In this document: in pieces, positions 20,998 through 30,735 of the stretch
How positions within the stretch are numbered: the first letter of the stretch is position 1
How the letters are laid out: every line of letters starts with the position of its first letter
From: Pseudomonadota bacterium
GTDB lineage: Bacteria; Pseudomonadota; Gammaproteobacteria; Burkholderiales; Sulfuricellaceae
Length of the DNA: 45,396 nucleotides
Direction: 5' to 3'
Assembly: GCA_021792335.1 (NCBI GenBank)
Contig: JAJYUW010000005.1
Location: forward strand, 1 to 45,396
Made by a program: the position numbers and the translations under genes
The notes under the pieces: generated by a model
What the model saw: the letters and a program-made list of their open reading frames with translations, nothing else
The model's database searches: none
What the model was told of the DNA's origin: nothing

Positions 20998-21315
20998 GCG
21001 GTTTCCCGGCATTGCGCGATAAAAAATGTCCGCTGTCAAGACTTTTTTGATGGCGGGCATGACGCGAGAAACCTATATACAGCAACAGTTTAGGGTATTT
21101 CCTGACGCCTTCAGCCCACTATGGATTTGTAGGCTGGGGGCCACATAGGAGCCTTGCGGTTGCGGGTCTTGGCGTGCCAGGGCGGGCAACACGGATGAGA
21201 GCATCGGCCGCTTCCTCCGTAATCATATGCGACCAATACATAAGGCTGATCCCCAAAATGCGAACGCGCAGTTCGGAGACTGCGCGTTCAAGGGTGCTTT
21301 GGACTGTGACTTTGC

Positions 21316-21585
21316 CTATGGAGGTGTTGCTTCCCGCTGAGGTAACTTCTGCGGCGTCGGCTTTGATGCGTCCCTTTTCTTGAATCCCCGATCTCCAGCC
21401 ATGAACGCATCCAGCATGTGCGGAATCAACGCCACCGCATCCACTGTTTCGCCGTAGGCCTGGGCGTGCAGCGCCGCATAGTGGTCGAGGTCGGCCTTCA
21501 AGCTGGCCGGGCAAGCAAAGGTCAGCTTGACGCTTTCAGTCTTTGGGAGCGGACCGAGGCGAAGTTTTGCGGTGGATGCGCTCAT
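21316..21585 (-). CDS. DUF2274-type protein (ICE-associated, downstream of trbI)
   Basis: LRLGPLPKTESVKLTFACPASLKADLDHYAALHAQAYGETVDAVALIPHMLDAFMAGDRGFKK; start overlaps the trbI stop. Confidence 0.8.
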   Translation of the reverse strand: MSASTAKLRLGPLPKTESVKLTFACPASLKADLDHYAALHAQAYGETVDAVALIPHMLDAFMAGDRGFKKRDASKPTPQKLPQREATPP

Positions 21586-22892
21586 CGTGACGTACCCCTG
21601 TTGAAAAAAAGTGGCTGATACGGTCGCAACACCAGATCCCGGTTGACGATGACGCGCACTGGCAGGCCGGGTCGCTCAGTCAGCGTCGGTTGGATATTCA
21701 TGTTGCGCCGGGTCATCTCCTGGCCCGCCTGGTTCACGGAGTCTTTCAGGCTGTCGCGCCCGGCGATGATCACGCGGTCGCCACCATTGCGATTCTCCGG
21801 CGCGGCCAGTTCGGCACCGACGCCCAGCAAGGTGGTCAGCGCAGCACCGGCAAAGACACGATCCCAATGCCAGTCAACGCCATCCTCTAGGCCCGCATAG
21901 CCGGCCGGATCGGTGCCGACCAGTTTGTCCAACTGGAAGGATGACGTATCCGGCAGGATGACCCGATTCCACACCACCTGCACGCGGCTCTGCCCATAGC
22001 TCACCTGGCTGTTGTATTTGCCCAGCAAGCGCGAGCCTTGCGGGATCAGCATGTACTTGCCGGTGGCCGTGTCGTAGACCGGCTCCGTCACCGTGGCGAT
22101 CACATCGCCCGGCAGGTCAGACTTGATGCCCGTCACCAGCGCGGCGGCGATGACCGTGCCGGCCATGACCTGATACGGCGATGCGGGCATTTGCAGATTG
22201 CCGGAATTGCGGGTTTCCGTAGAACCGGTTTTGGACAGAAACGCCTCCTTCTGTTCTTGCCGGTTCTGCACCGCCGTGGGATCAGCGGACTGCGCTACTG
22301 TCGAGGCTGGGCCAGCGGCCATCGGATCGAAGGCGGCATTCGCGGCCAGCGCTATGGCCGCAGGAAAAGCCTGCGGCTGCGCAGAAGCGGCCCCCTTTTG
22401 ACCGCCGGAGCGGAAGAACACTGACGAAGCCGCCGCTTCCTCGGCCTGCTTCAAACGCGCCAGGCGCTCGGCCTCGGCTGGATCATGGCCGGGCTGCGGG
22501 TAGCCATAACCCTGCGCCTGTTGCTCGGCCTTGTGGATCGGTCCACCCAAGTCACCCGGCAGCGGCGCGCCAAGCTGCTGTACCGCAGGCGGCAAGGTCG
22601 GCGGCAGTTTGGAGTAGTCGGCCGGCAGTCGGTCGAGCCCCTCGGAACGCGACACGCGATCGACGTTGTACAACTCCGCCGGCACGGCATTGCCACGGCG
22701 CTGCGTCGATTGCAGCGACCAGAGGGTGCCGCCGAGCACAGCAGTCGCCAATCCTCCAGCAAGGACGGCCAGCATGCGCCGGTTCAGGCGCGTAACTGGA
22801 CGCGGCTGGGAGCGCAGCGTCACGTTTTCCGGAGCCACCTTGGGCGGCACGTCTGGCACCGGAGTGTCAGGGGCATTGTTCGCTTGGCTCAT
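21582..22892 (-). CDS. trbI: Conjugal transfer protein TrbI (VirB10-like)
   Basis: Pro-rich N-terminus with one TM; YQVMAGTVIAAALVTGIKSDLPGDVIATVTEPVYDTATGKYMLIPQGSRLLGKYNSQVSYGQSRVQVVWNRVILPDTSS. Confidence 0.96.
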   Translation of the reverse strand: MSQANNAPDTPVPDVPPKVAPENVTLRSQPRPVTRLNRRMLAVLAGGLATAVLGGTLWSLQSTQRRGNAVPAELYNVDRVSRSEGLDRLPADYSKLPPTLPPAVQQLGAPLPGDLGGPIHKAEQQAQGYGYPQPGHDPAEAERLARLKQAEEAAASSVFFRSGGQKGAASAQPQAFPAAIALAANAAFDPMAAGPASTVAQSADPTAVQNRQEQKEAFLSKTGSTETRNSGNLQMPASPYQVMAGTVIAAALVTGIKSDLPGDVIATVTEPVYDTATGKYMLIPQGSRLLGKYNSQVSYGQSRVQVVWNRVILPDTSSFQLDKLVGTDPAGYAGLEDGVDWHWDRVFAGAALTTLLGVGAELAAPENRNGGDRVIIAGRDSLKDSVNQAGQEMTRRNMNIQPTLTERPGLPVRVIVNRDLVLRPYQPLFFNRGTSR

Positions 22893-22894
22893 GG

Positions 22895-23908
22895 TCAGTT
22901 CCTCCGCGTCCCGCTCACAATCCCGTCTGTGCGTTCAATATGCACCACGTCGCCTTTGTCCGCGCCAAGGCGAAGTTCGGCCGCGCCGAACAGCCGATCC
23001 ACGATGTAGTACGGTGAACGGAAACGGTAGTTCACGAGTTGGCCGTCCCCCTGCGCGCCGATGACGAACAGCGGCGGCAACTCGCCCTGCGCAATGCCGC
23101 CGGGGAACTGGATATAGACCTTCTCGCCATCGTCGAAGGCGCGCAGCGGTTTCCAGGGCGGATTGCTGCCGGTAATCGCGTAGCGAAACCGGATCTTCTC
23201 AAGGGACAGCCCCGCATCGACTGGCGCGGCAACCTGTGCCGCCTGTGCCTGGCGTTGCAAGGCCAGCATGCGGTCTTTCGGATAGTCCCAGGATACGGAA
23301 GCCATCCATGCCTTTTCGGTCGAGGTCAGCTCAATCAGGTAGGTGCGACGGTTGGTGGTCACAACCAGATTGGTCTTGAGACCGCTGCGCGTAGGTTTAA
23401 CCAGCACGCTCACGCGCAGGTCGGCACCCGTACCGCTGGACGTGTCGCCCACGATCCAGCGCACGGTATCTCCGGCCGCAACCGTCACCAGTTCCTCGCC
23501 GGGTTGAAGGGAAACGACCGTCACCCGGCCCGGACTGGCATAGACCTGGTACAGCGCACCATCGGTGAACGGCCACACCTGGATCGCATTGACGTAACCC
23601 TCACGGGTGGGCGCGATACGCGCCTCCTGATTGGCACGGAATACGCGCAGCTTCTCGTCGGCGGATTCTGGCGTGGACTTTTCATCAGCCAGCCCCGGCA
23701 ACGGCTTCAACTGCTCGGGCAATGGCAAAGGCTGCGAAACGGTCACCACTTCGACTGGCTTGGGCGGTTCCGGCAAAGGCTGCGCCTGCACCGCCTCATC
23801 CAGCGTGATGGTGGGCGGCGGCTTGCCCTGCGTAGCGCAGCCCGAGAGTGTCATGGATGTGGCCACCAGCAGGGACAGAAATACGTCAATGCGTAAAGTC
23901 GGTTTCAT
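22895..23908 (-). CDS. trbG: Conjugal transfer protein TrbG (VirB9-like)
   Basis: Lipoprotein-like MKPTLRIDVFLSLLVATSMTLSGCATQG; VQPGEELV-like VSLQPGEELVTVAAGDTVRWIVGDTSSG; RTYLIELTSTEKAWMASVSWDYP. Start corrected from the ORF track. Confidence 0.94.
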   Translation of the reverse strand: MKPTLRIDVFLSLLVATSMTLSGCATQGKPPPTITLDEAVQAQPLPEPPKPVEVVTVSQPLPLPEQLKPLPGLADEKSTPESADEKLRVFRANQEARIAPTREGYVNAIQVWPFTDGALYQVYASPGRVTVVSLQPGEELVTVAAGDTVRWIVGDTSSGTGADLRVSVLVKPTRSGLKTNLVVTTNRRTYLIELTSTEKAWMASVSWDYPKDRMLALQRQAQAAQVAAPVDAGLSLEKIRFRYAITGSNPPWKPLRAFDDGEKVYIQFPGGIAQGELPPLFVIGAQGDGQLVNYRFRSPYYIVDRLFGAAELRLGADKGDVVHIERTDGIVSGTRRN

Positions 23909-24609
23909 GGTTTGGCTCCTTCGGAAGAATCGAGTTCGCGGCTCCACGACAGACCATTGACGTAGATGCCCAGCGGATTGCGGCGCAGCTTTTCTTCGGT
24001 GCGTGGCGCTTGCAGCACGATGGACACAACCGCCGTCCAGCGCTCCAGTCCAGCGGCTGCGCCGTTGACATAGCGGCGCTCCGTCCAGCGCACGTTGAAC
24101 GACGCATCGCTGGCGCGCACGATGCTGGTGATCTGCACCGTCACCGACTCTTTGCCGACACGCGCGAACGGATCGTTGGTCCGCGCGTAGTCGTTGAGCA
24201 CCGCCGCGCCGCGGTCGGTGGTGTAGTCGTAGGCATCGAGCCAGTTCTGGCGCACGACGATGGGGTCGATGGACAGCGAACGCACCAGCGTGATGAAGCG
24301 CCCCAGGTGATGCGCCGTCTGCGCATCGTTGGGCTTGTACGGCGTGGCGGCTTCGCCGACAGCGCGCACTTGCCCGGCACTGTCCACCTCCACCACAAAG
24401 GGCGTGACGATGGACTGCGCCGAGCGCCAGACCAGGCCGCCAGCCATCAACAGCGCCAGCATCAAACAACCGAAAGCCATCAGCCGCCAGTTCTTTGCCT
24501 GCACGCGGGCCGAGCCGATACGGTCATCCCAGACCTGTTCAGCGGATTGATACGGGGTGGCGGGCTGCGGCGTGTCCGCATAGCGCACCAGTGGGCGTTT
24601 GAATCGCAT
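23905..24609 (-). CDS. trbF: Conjugal transfer protein TrbF (VirB8-like)
   Basis: TPYQSAEQVWDDRIGSARVQAKNWRLMAFGCLMLALLMAGGLVW, TPFVVEVDSAGQVRAVGEA. Confidence 0.95.
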   Translation of the reverse strand: MRFKRPLVRYADTPQPATPYQSAEQVWDDRIGSARVQAKNWRLMAFGCLMLALLMAGGLVWRSAQSIVTPFVVEVDSAGQVRAVGEAATPYKPNDAQTAHHLGRFITLVRSLSIDPIVVRQNWLDAYDYTTDRGAAVLNDYARTNDPFARVGKESVTVQITSIVRASDASFNVRWTERRYVNGAAAGLERWTAVVSIVLQAPRTEEKLRRNPLGIYVNGLSWSRELDSSEGAKP

Positions 24610-24621
24610 GAGATGTTCTCC

Positions 24622-26013
24622 TTATGAATCCGAGGGGTCGCGCAGGCTGGGGCCGCTGCCCGAGCCGCCGCCGTCTCCACCGCGCAGCGTGTGGGCGGCG
24701 GTCGAGGCGGCTTGGCTGATCTGCTGGCGGCGATGCAGGCGCTTGGCCCAGGCGGGTTGTTGGGTGTCGGCGGGTGTGGCATCGGCACCGCCTTGAGTCG
24801 CCGGGCCATTCGCAGCGCTGGCCGCACTACCAGCAGCACCAGCGCCGGATGCCGGGGCATCCGGCCGGATGGCTGCCGCAGCCCGATCCTTCATCGACCT
24901 GGCTCCGGCTGCGACCTTCTGCCCCACCGATTGCGCGCCCGTCTTGGCGACGTTGCCCAAGCCTGCAGCCGCGCCCTTGAGTCCGCCACCTGCACTAGCA
25001 GAACCGGCCTGGAATGCGGACTTCGCGCTGCTGGCGGTCGAGGCCATCGAGCGGGCACCGCTCGCGGCCATCCTTGCGGCACCCGGCGCCATACGCGCAC
25101 CGGCCGCGACGGCGCTACCAACACCCGTGGCGGCAGCACCTACGGCGACCGCTGCTCCAGCGGAACCCAAGGCCGTTCCCGCGACGGCACCTGCACCCAA
25201 TTGCGGCGCCCCGGACACCAGCCCGGTCGCAATGCCTGGCCCGAAGATCCCCAGGCCCAGCATCGCCAGTGCAGCCAGCATGATGGTCAGCGCGTAGTCA
25301 ATGGACGGGTCAGCCCCTGGAGGCGTCCGGAATTCGGCGAACAGGCCCGTGCCAATCCCCACGATGACCGCCAGCACCAGCACCTTGATGCCCGACGACA
25401 CCACGTTGCCCAACACCTTTTCAGCCAGGAACGAAGTCTTGTTCCACAGTGCAAACGGCACCAGCACGAAGCCTGCAAGCGTGGTCAGCTTGAACTCGAT
25501 CAAGGTGACAAAGAGCTGCACCGCGAGCACGAAGAAACTCACGATCAGCACCAGCCAGGCCAGGAACAACACGACGACCACGTCAATGTTCACAAACACT
25601 TCAGGGAATCCCGCCACGTCGCTGATCTGCTTCAAAATTGGCGCACCGGCGTCGATGCCGACCTTGGCCAGCCTGCCCGGCTGCAGGAACTCGGCCTGGG
25701 TGATGGCCGAGCCAGACGCTAGCAACCCCAGTCCAGAGAAAGACCGGAACACGATGCCAGCCAGCAGATTGAAGTTGCCGATGATGTAGGCGAAGGCCCC
25801 CACATACAGCACCTTCTTGATGAGTTTGCCCATGATGTCGTCGCCGCCACCGCTGGCATGGCTCATGGCCCAGAACAGTCCGGCCAGCGTCATGTCGATC
25901 ACCACCAGCGTGGCGGTCAGGAAGGCAACTTCTCCTCGCAGCAAGCCGAAACCGGAGTCGATATAGCGCGAGAAGACGTTGAGGAAATGATCAATGATGG
26001 AAACGTCGTTCAT
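24622..26013 (-). CDS. trbL: P-type conjugative transfer protein TrbL (VirB6-like)
   Basis: N-terminal multi-TM domain (SIIDHFLNVFSRYIDSGFGLLRGEVAFLTATLVVIDMTLAGLFWAM) and Ala/Gly-rich tail. Confidence 0.95.
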   Translation of the reverse strand: MNDVSIIDHFLNVFSRYIDSGFGLLRGEVAFLTATLVVIDMTLAGLFWAMSHASGGGDDIMGKLIKKVLYVGAFAYIIGNFNLLAGIVFRSFSGLGLLASGSAITQAEFLQPGRLAKVGIDAGAPILKQISDVAGFPEVFVNIDVVVVLFLAWLVLIVSFFVLAVQLFVTLIEFKLTTLAGFVLVPFALWNKTSFLAEKVLGNVVSSGIKVLVLAVIVGIGTGLFAEFRTPPGADPSIDYALTIMLAALAMLGLGIFGPGIATGLVSGAPQLGAGAVAGTALGSAGAAVAVGAAATGVGSAVAAGARMAPGAARMAASGARSMASTASSAKSAFQAGSASAGGGLKGAAAGLGNVAKTGAQSVGQKVAAGARSMKDRAAAAIRPDAPASGAGAAGSAASAANGPATQGGADATPADTQQPAWAKRLHRRQQISQAASTAAHTLRGGDGGGSGSGPSLRDPSDS

Positions 26014-26022
26014 GACGCCCCC

Positions 26023-26751
26023 TCAACGACCGTAGAAATCGACGGTCTGCGGGGTGTACGGCGTGCCGTCGCCGATGAAGCGACGCCGCACTTCGCGGGC
26101 ACGCTCCTGCACGGCAACGACGCGCGCCTGCTCCAGCGCGGTCGCCCGGTCTTGGGTGATCTGCAGTTGCTGTGCCTGGATGGCCTGCCGCGCCTGCAAG
26201 GCCAGCAGTTGGTTGGTGGCCTGCGTGGCTTGCAGCGCACCCACGGCAGACTGGCTGCGGTTCACCAGATCGGCCAATGTCTGCTCGTCGGATGCGAAGT
26301 TCTGCACCGCCTGCGACTGCACCTTGGTCGCGGTGCGCAGCGCTTCCAGCGAATTGCGCCAGCGCGAACGCGCATCAGTCGCCATCTGGCTTCCCGAGAT
26401 GGAGGCGGAATACGCATCGGGGTAGAGTCGCTGGAATTCGGACTCCATCTGCGACACGTTGAACGCCAGGCCTTGGGCTTGCTGGATGAGCTGGTTGGTG
26501 GCCGACAGCGAGGCACGCAATTCATTCAATGCACTGAAGTCCAGGCCGGTGAGGTTCTTCGCCTCGTTCATCAGCGACTGCGCCTGGTTCTGGAGCTGCC
26601 TGATCTGGTTGTTGATCTGCTCCAGCGAACGCGCGGCCGTCATGATGTTCTGGGCCAGGTTGGACGGATCGATCACGACCCACTGCGCATGTGCGGCGGG
26701 CATGAGGGTCACCAACGTTGCGGCGGCAATGGCGAGGATGGTTTTTTTCAT
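26023..26751 (-). CDS. trbJ: P-type conjugative transfer protein TrbJ (VirB5-like)
   Basis: MKKTILAIAAATLVTLMPAAHAQWVVIDPSNLAQNIMTAARSLEQINNQIRQLQNQAQSLMNEAKNLTGLD; C-terminus RRRFIGDGTPYTPQTVDFYGR. Start corrected from the ORF track. Confidence 0.95.
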   Translation of the reverse strand: MKKTILAIAAATLVTLMPAAHAQWVVIDPSNLAQNIMTAARSLEQINNQIRQLQNQAQSLMNEAKNLTGLDFSALNELRASLSATNQLIQQAQGLAFNVSQMESEFQRLYPDAYSASISGSQMATDARSRWRNSLEALRTATKVQSQAVQNFASDEQTLADLVNRSQSAVGALQATQATNQLLALQARQAIQAQQLQITQDRATALEQARVVAVQERAREVRRRFIGDGTPYTPQTVDFYGR

Positions 26752-29198
26752 GATGCGTACTCCTGTGGGGTGGATGAATAGGACGGAAATGACGGAACAA
26801 GGTCGGCAGCCCAGTCGAGGCCGCGATGGCGCAGCCAGGCGGCTGCGAAGTCGGAAGACGATGCCGAACGGGAAACCGCATCGCGTACTTCGTCTATTGC
26901 GCGCTGGTCCTGCGGCGTCGAGGCGCCGGCAAAGGCCAGCGTGACCGGCCCCAGGTCCAGGTCGAACAAGCGATTGCCCAGCCGCGACTGGTAGTAGTAG
27001 TCGCGCTTGGGAACCGCCTCGGCCACGATGTCGATCTGGCGGCGGTTCAAACCGAAGCCTTCGTAGATCACCCTGATCTGCGGTTCGGTCGCCTGCGGGT
27101 TGGGCAAGAAGATGCGGCTCGCGCAGCTCTCGATGATCGCGGGCGCGATGGCAGAATCCTTGATGTCGGCCAGTGACTGCGTGGCGAAGATGACGCTGAC
27201 GTTCTTCTTGCGCAGCGTCTTGAGCCACTGGCGGATGCGTGCGGCAAACACCGGGTCGTCGAGGAACAACCAGGCTTCGTCCAATATGAGCAAGGTCGGC
27301 GCACCGTCGAACCGTTCATCGAAGCGCGCGAACAGATAGCCCAGTACCGCCAGCACTGCCGCCTTGCTGTGCATCAGTTCTTCCATCTCGAAGCACTGCA
27401 CGGAACCCGAGCCCAGGCGATCCGAGTCCGCGTCCAGCAGCTTGCCGTGGGCGCCGCCGAGCACGTAAGGTTGCAAGGCCTGGCGCAGCGCGTTGGATTG
27501 CAGAAGTACCGACAGCCCGGTCAAGGTGCGCTGCTCCACCGGCGCACCTGCAAGACTCCCCAGCGCCGACCAGATGGCGGCCTTTTCTTCCGGTCCGACG
27601 GTCACGCCTTCATGCAGCAACCGACCTTCCAGCCACTCGGACGCCCAGGTGCGGTAGCCCTCCTGGTCGATGCGGGCCAGCGGCTGAAAAGCAATCTCGC
27701 CGTCCATGCCCAGGTCGTAGTGTTCGCCCCCAAGTCCCAGGATGGTGGCGCGCATCGAGCGCCCCATGTCGAAGGCAAAGATGCACGAGCCGGGATAGCG
27801 GCGGAACTGCATCGCCAAGGTGGCCAGCAGCACCGACTTGCCCATGCCGATGGGACCGACCACCAGCGTGTTGCCCACGTCGCCAATGTGCGTCACCAGC
27901 CGGAACGGCGTGGCGCCATCGGTGCGCGTCACGATCAACGGCGGCCCATCGAGATGCGCATTGCGCTCCTGCCCGGCCCACACCGCCGATACTGGCATCA
28001 GGTGCGCCAGGTTCAGCGTCGAGATGATGGGCTGACGCACGTTGGCGTAGGCATTGCCCGGAATCGAGGACAACCAGGCGTCCACGGCATTGAGCGTTTC
28101 CGGGATCGTGACAAAGCCGCGGCCCTGGATGACACGTTCAATCCGACGCAGCTTTTCATCGGCAACCGAAGGATCGGAGTCGAGCACCGTCACCGTGGCC
28201 GTGACATAGCCGAAGGCCACTTGATCGCTGCCCAGTTCCTGCAGGGCCGCATCGGCATCCGCTGCCTTGTTCGAAGCGTCGGTATCGACCAGCGGACTTT
28301 CCTGCTGGAAGATGGTTTCGCGCAGCAGCGCCACCACGTTCTTGCGTTTGGCGAACCACTGGCGGCGCAGGCGCGTAAGTTCCTTTTCTGCTTCTGATTT
28401 GTCCATGCAGAGAAAGCGCGTGGACCAGCGGTAGGCGAAGCCCAGGCGGTTCAAGTCGTCCAGTAATCCCGGCCAGGTCGAGGTAGGAAAACCGCGCACC
28501 GATGCCACGCGCAAGTGCTGGTCACCCAGCATGGGTGCCAAACCTCCAACCAAGGCAGAATCGGCCAGCAAGGCATCGAGATAGAACGGATGCTCCGGCA
28601 CAGCCACTCGATAACGCCGCGTCGAAACGGTCGCATGCAAGTAGGTCAGCGTCTGGCTGTCGTCCAGCCAGGCTATCTCCGGCATGACGCCATCGAGCAG
28701 GTCAAAGAAGCGATCCGTCTCCGAGACGAACGACTCCAGCCGTTCGCGCCAGTCCACGCCGCCCTGCGGCGTGTTCTCGTACAACAGCTTGGCGGCGCGA
28801 GCACGGGATTCCTCGGCAGGCAGGTACGCCAGCGTCAGGTGGTAGCTGCTCTCGAAATGGCTATGGTCTTCCTCAAACGAGGCCCGGCGTTCTTCGTCCA
28901 CCAGCCAGGACAGCGGCTCGGGAAACTTCGACTGCGGATAGTCGGCAGCCGTGCGCCTCTCGGCTTCCACGAACAAGGCCCAGCCCGATCCCAGTCGGCG
29001 CAGCGCGTTGTTCAAACGCGCCGACGTGGCGATCAGTTCGCCTTGCGTGGCGCTGTCCAGGTCCGGCCCGCGAAAGCGGGCCGTGCGCTCGAAGGAACCG
29101 TCCTTGTTAAGCACGAGGCCCGGTGCAACCAACCCGGCCCAGGGCAACCAGTCGGCCAGTAGCGCAGGCCGCTTGCGGTATTCAGCGAGATTCTTCAT
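26748..29198 (-). CDS. trbE: Conjugal transfer ATPase TrbE (VirB4-like)
   Basis: MKNLAEYRKRPALLADWLPWAGLVAPG..., Walker A VVGPIGMGKSVLLATLAMQFRRYP, LLILDEAWLFLDDPVFAARIRQWLKTLRKKNVSVIFATQSLADI. The ORF extends to an IS-derived ATG at 29231. Confidence 0.96.
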   Translation of the reverse strand: MKNLAEYRKRPALLADWLPWAGLVAPGLVLNKDGSFERTARFRGPDLDSATQGELIATSARLNNALRRLGSGWALFVEAERRTAADYPQSKFPEPLSWLVDEERRASFEEDHSHFESSYHLTLAYLPAEESRARAAKLLYENTPQGGVDWRERLESFVSETDRFFDLLDGVMPEIAWLDDSQTLTYLHATVSTRRYRVAVPEHPFYLDALLADSALVGGLAPMLGDQHLRVASVRGFPTSTWPGLLDDLNRLGFAYRWSTRFLCMDKSEAEKELTRLRRQWFAKRKNVVALLRETIFQQESPLVDTDASNKAADADAALQELGSDQVAFGYVTATVTVLDSDPSVADEKLRRIERVIQGRGFVTIPETLNAVDAWLSSIPGNAYANVRQPIISTLNLAHLMPVSAVWAGQERNAHLDGPPLIVTRTDGATPFRLVTHIGDVGNTLVVGPIGMGKSVLLATLAMQFRRYPGSCIFAFDMGRSMRATILGLGGEHYDLGMDGEIAFQPLARIDQEGYRTWASEWLEGRLLHEGVTVGPEEKAAIWSALGSLAGAPVEQRTLTGLSVLLQSNALRQALQPYVLGGAHGKLLDADSDRLGSGSVQCFEMEELMHSKAAVLAVLGYLFARFDERFDGAPTLLILDEAWLFLDDPVFAARIRQWLKTLRKKNVSVIFATQSLADIKDSAIAPAIIESCASRIFLPNPQATEPQIRVIYEGFGLNRRQIDIVAEAVPKRDYYYQSRLGNRLFDLDLGPVTLAFAGASTPQDQRAIDEVRDAVSRSASSSDFAAAWLRHRGLDWAADLVPSFPSYSSTPQEYAS

Positions 29199-29222
29199 GG
29201 CATGTTTATATGGACGCCTCCC

Positions 29223-29486
29223 GTTTGCCAAGGACGATGTGGGTGTGTTGGGACAGATAGGCTGCAGTTTTATATCCGGCCTGTGGTGCAGGCGGATGCC
29301 TGCTGGCCCTGATGGAATCCGCTGACCCGCGCCTCATTTCTCCAAAGGACTCGGAGTCCTTCACGCCATACAGGCTTGGCGGGTCACGGTCTGACCTGTT
29401 TGCCATCACACTTTTATCGACCTTGCGCAACCTTTATGGCGACCACTCCTTTCATCAAAGTGGTTGATACAACGTTGTGTGCCGTC
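29223..29486 (-). ncRNA. Candidate guide RNA (seekRNA/bridge RNA) region of the IS, 3' of the transposase
   Basis: ~265 nt non-coding segment between the tnp stop and the right-end IR, with a perfect hairpin aaggact-cgg-agtcctt. Location matches the IS1111-group convention. Boundaries and function are inferred. Confidence 0.4.
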
Positions 29487-30512
29487 CTACGCGGGCCGAC
29501 TCACAAACCCTTTTTGGTACGTCCGTTCATGGGCGAGTAGCGCCCAGATCGTGCGCGCCATCTTGTTGGCCAGCGCCACCACCGCCACATTCAGCGGCCG
29601 GCGTCGGCGCAGTTCCGTGATCCACGGTTCCGGTTCCTTGGCGTGCGTCAGCACCGACCGCGCGCCGTGGATCAGCAGCGTGCGCAGGTAAGTGTCTCCG
29701 CGCTTGCTGATGCCCAAGAGCCGTATTCGTCCGCCGGTGCCGGTTTGTCGAGGAACCAGGCCCAGCCAGGCAGCGAACTCGCGTCCGGACCTGAAGGCCT
29801 TGGCATTGCCCATCGTGGCGACCACCGCCGTCGCAGTCAGCAGACCCACGCCGGGAATATCCACGATGCGCTGACAGGCTCGATCCTCCTTCTGCCAGAC
29901 CTTCAGCCTGCGCTCGATCTCGCCGATCTGCTCGTCGAGCTTGCCGATGCGTTCCCATTGCTCGCGCAGGGTGTCGATCACCATCGCCGGCAGCCGGTCC
30001 GAAAGCCGCCGTAGTGCTTCGGCGATACCTTTCCCGACGCCGGCCTTGCCCTGCGGCATGACCTCGCCATACTCAGCCAGAAGCCCGCGCAGGCCGTTGA
30101 TCTGGGCCGTCCGAAACTTCACCAACTGCTGGCGCATGCGGTGCAGGGCCAGGATGGCTTGCTGTTCCTCGGTCTTGACGGCGACCGCCTTGACGTTGGG
30201 CTGTTGCACCGCCGTCCAGATGGCGCGGGCGTCATGCGCGTCGCTCTTGTTGCCGCCGACGAAGGGCCGCACCGCCTTGGCCGGCATCAGCTTGACCCGG
30301 TGACCCATCGCCATGAGTTCCCTCGCCCAGTGCTGTGCGCCACCGCAGGCTTCCATGCCGATCCAGCACGGCGCCCGGTTGGCGAAATGTTCGAGAAACT
30401 TCTCGCGCTTGAGCTGCAGACTCACGATTTCTCCGCTCTCCATGTCGATCCAGTGCAACTGAAACACCCTTTTGGCGATATCCACGCCGACCACTGGTTT
30501 GCTATCCTTCAT
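29487..30512 (-). CDS. IS110-family transposase (DEDD/Tnp_20)
   Basis: MKDSKPVVGVDIAKRVFQLHWIDMESGEIV, VGGNKSDAHDARAIWTAVQQPNVK, IVDIPGVGLLTATAVVATMGNAKAFRSGREFAAWLGLVPRQTGTGGRIRLLGISKRGDTYLRTLLIHGARSV. Confidence 0.96.
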   Translation of the reverse strand: MKDSKPVVGVDIAKRVFQLHWIDMESGEIVSLQLKREKFLEHFANRAPCWIGMEACGGAQHWARELMAMGHRVKLMPAKAVRPFVGGNKSDAHDARAIWTAVQQPNVKAVAVKTEEQQAILALHRMRQQLVKFRTAQINGLRGLLAEYGEVMPQGKAGVGKGIAEALRRLSDRLPAMVIDTLREQWERIGKLDEQIGEIERRLKVWQKEDRACQRIVDIPGVGLLTATAVVATMGNAKAFRSGREFAAWLGLVPRQTGTGGRIRLLGISKRGDTYLRTLLIHGARSVLTHAKEPEPWITELRRRRPLNVAVVALANKMARTIWALLAHERTYQKGFVSRPA

Positions 30513-30735
30513 GTCGGACCCTCCGGTTTGCCTGTGAAGATCTTCGTATCTTCCACCTTGGGCACTTCGATGCCGTCGGCCCGTGAGGGTCCACCTCTCA
30601 ACTCGTTACCACCGCAGAGTTATCCACGGCACCGGGCGCCGACGGTCCCTCTATCACCAGAAGCGACCGGCGCGGTGGGTAACTCGGGTTCAGCGCTCAC
30701 GGGGTGGGAGGCGTCCATTTCATTTCTCCTCGGTC

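Larger units (their letters stand above)
29208..30720 (-). mobile_element. IS110-family (IS1111-type) insertion sequence between trbD and trbE
   Basis: IS110-type transposase plus 13-bp inverted repeats atggacgcctccc (29210-29222) and gggaggcgtccat (30706-30718). Exact ends not resolved. Confidence 0.88.

Noticed and set aside
21119-21514. 131-aa minus-strand ORF at the element end
   Set aside because: Overlaps the DUF2274-type gene in another frame; the non-overlapping second half looks slightly protein-like but I cannot support it.
24691-25722. 343-aa plus-strand ORF
   Set aside because: Antisense to trbL, caused by its Ala/Gly-rich coding sequence.
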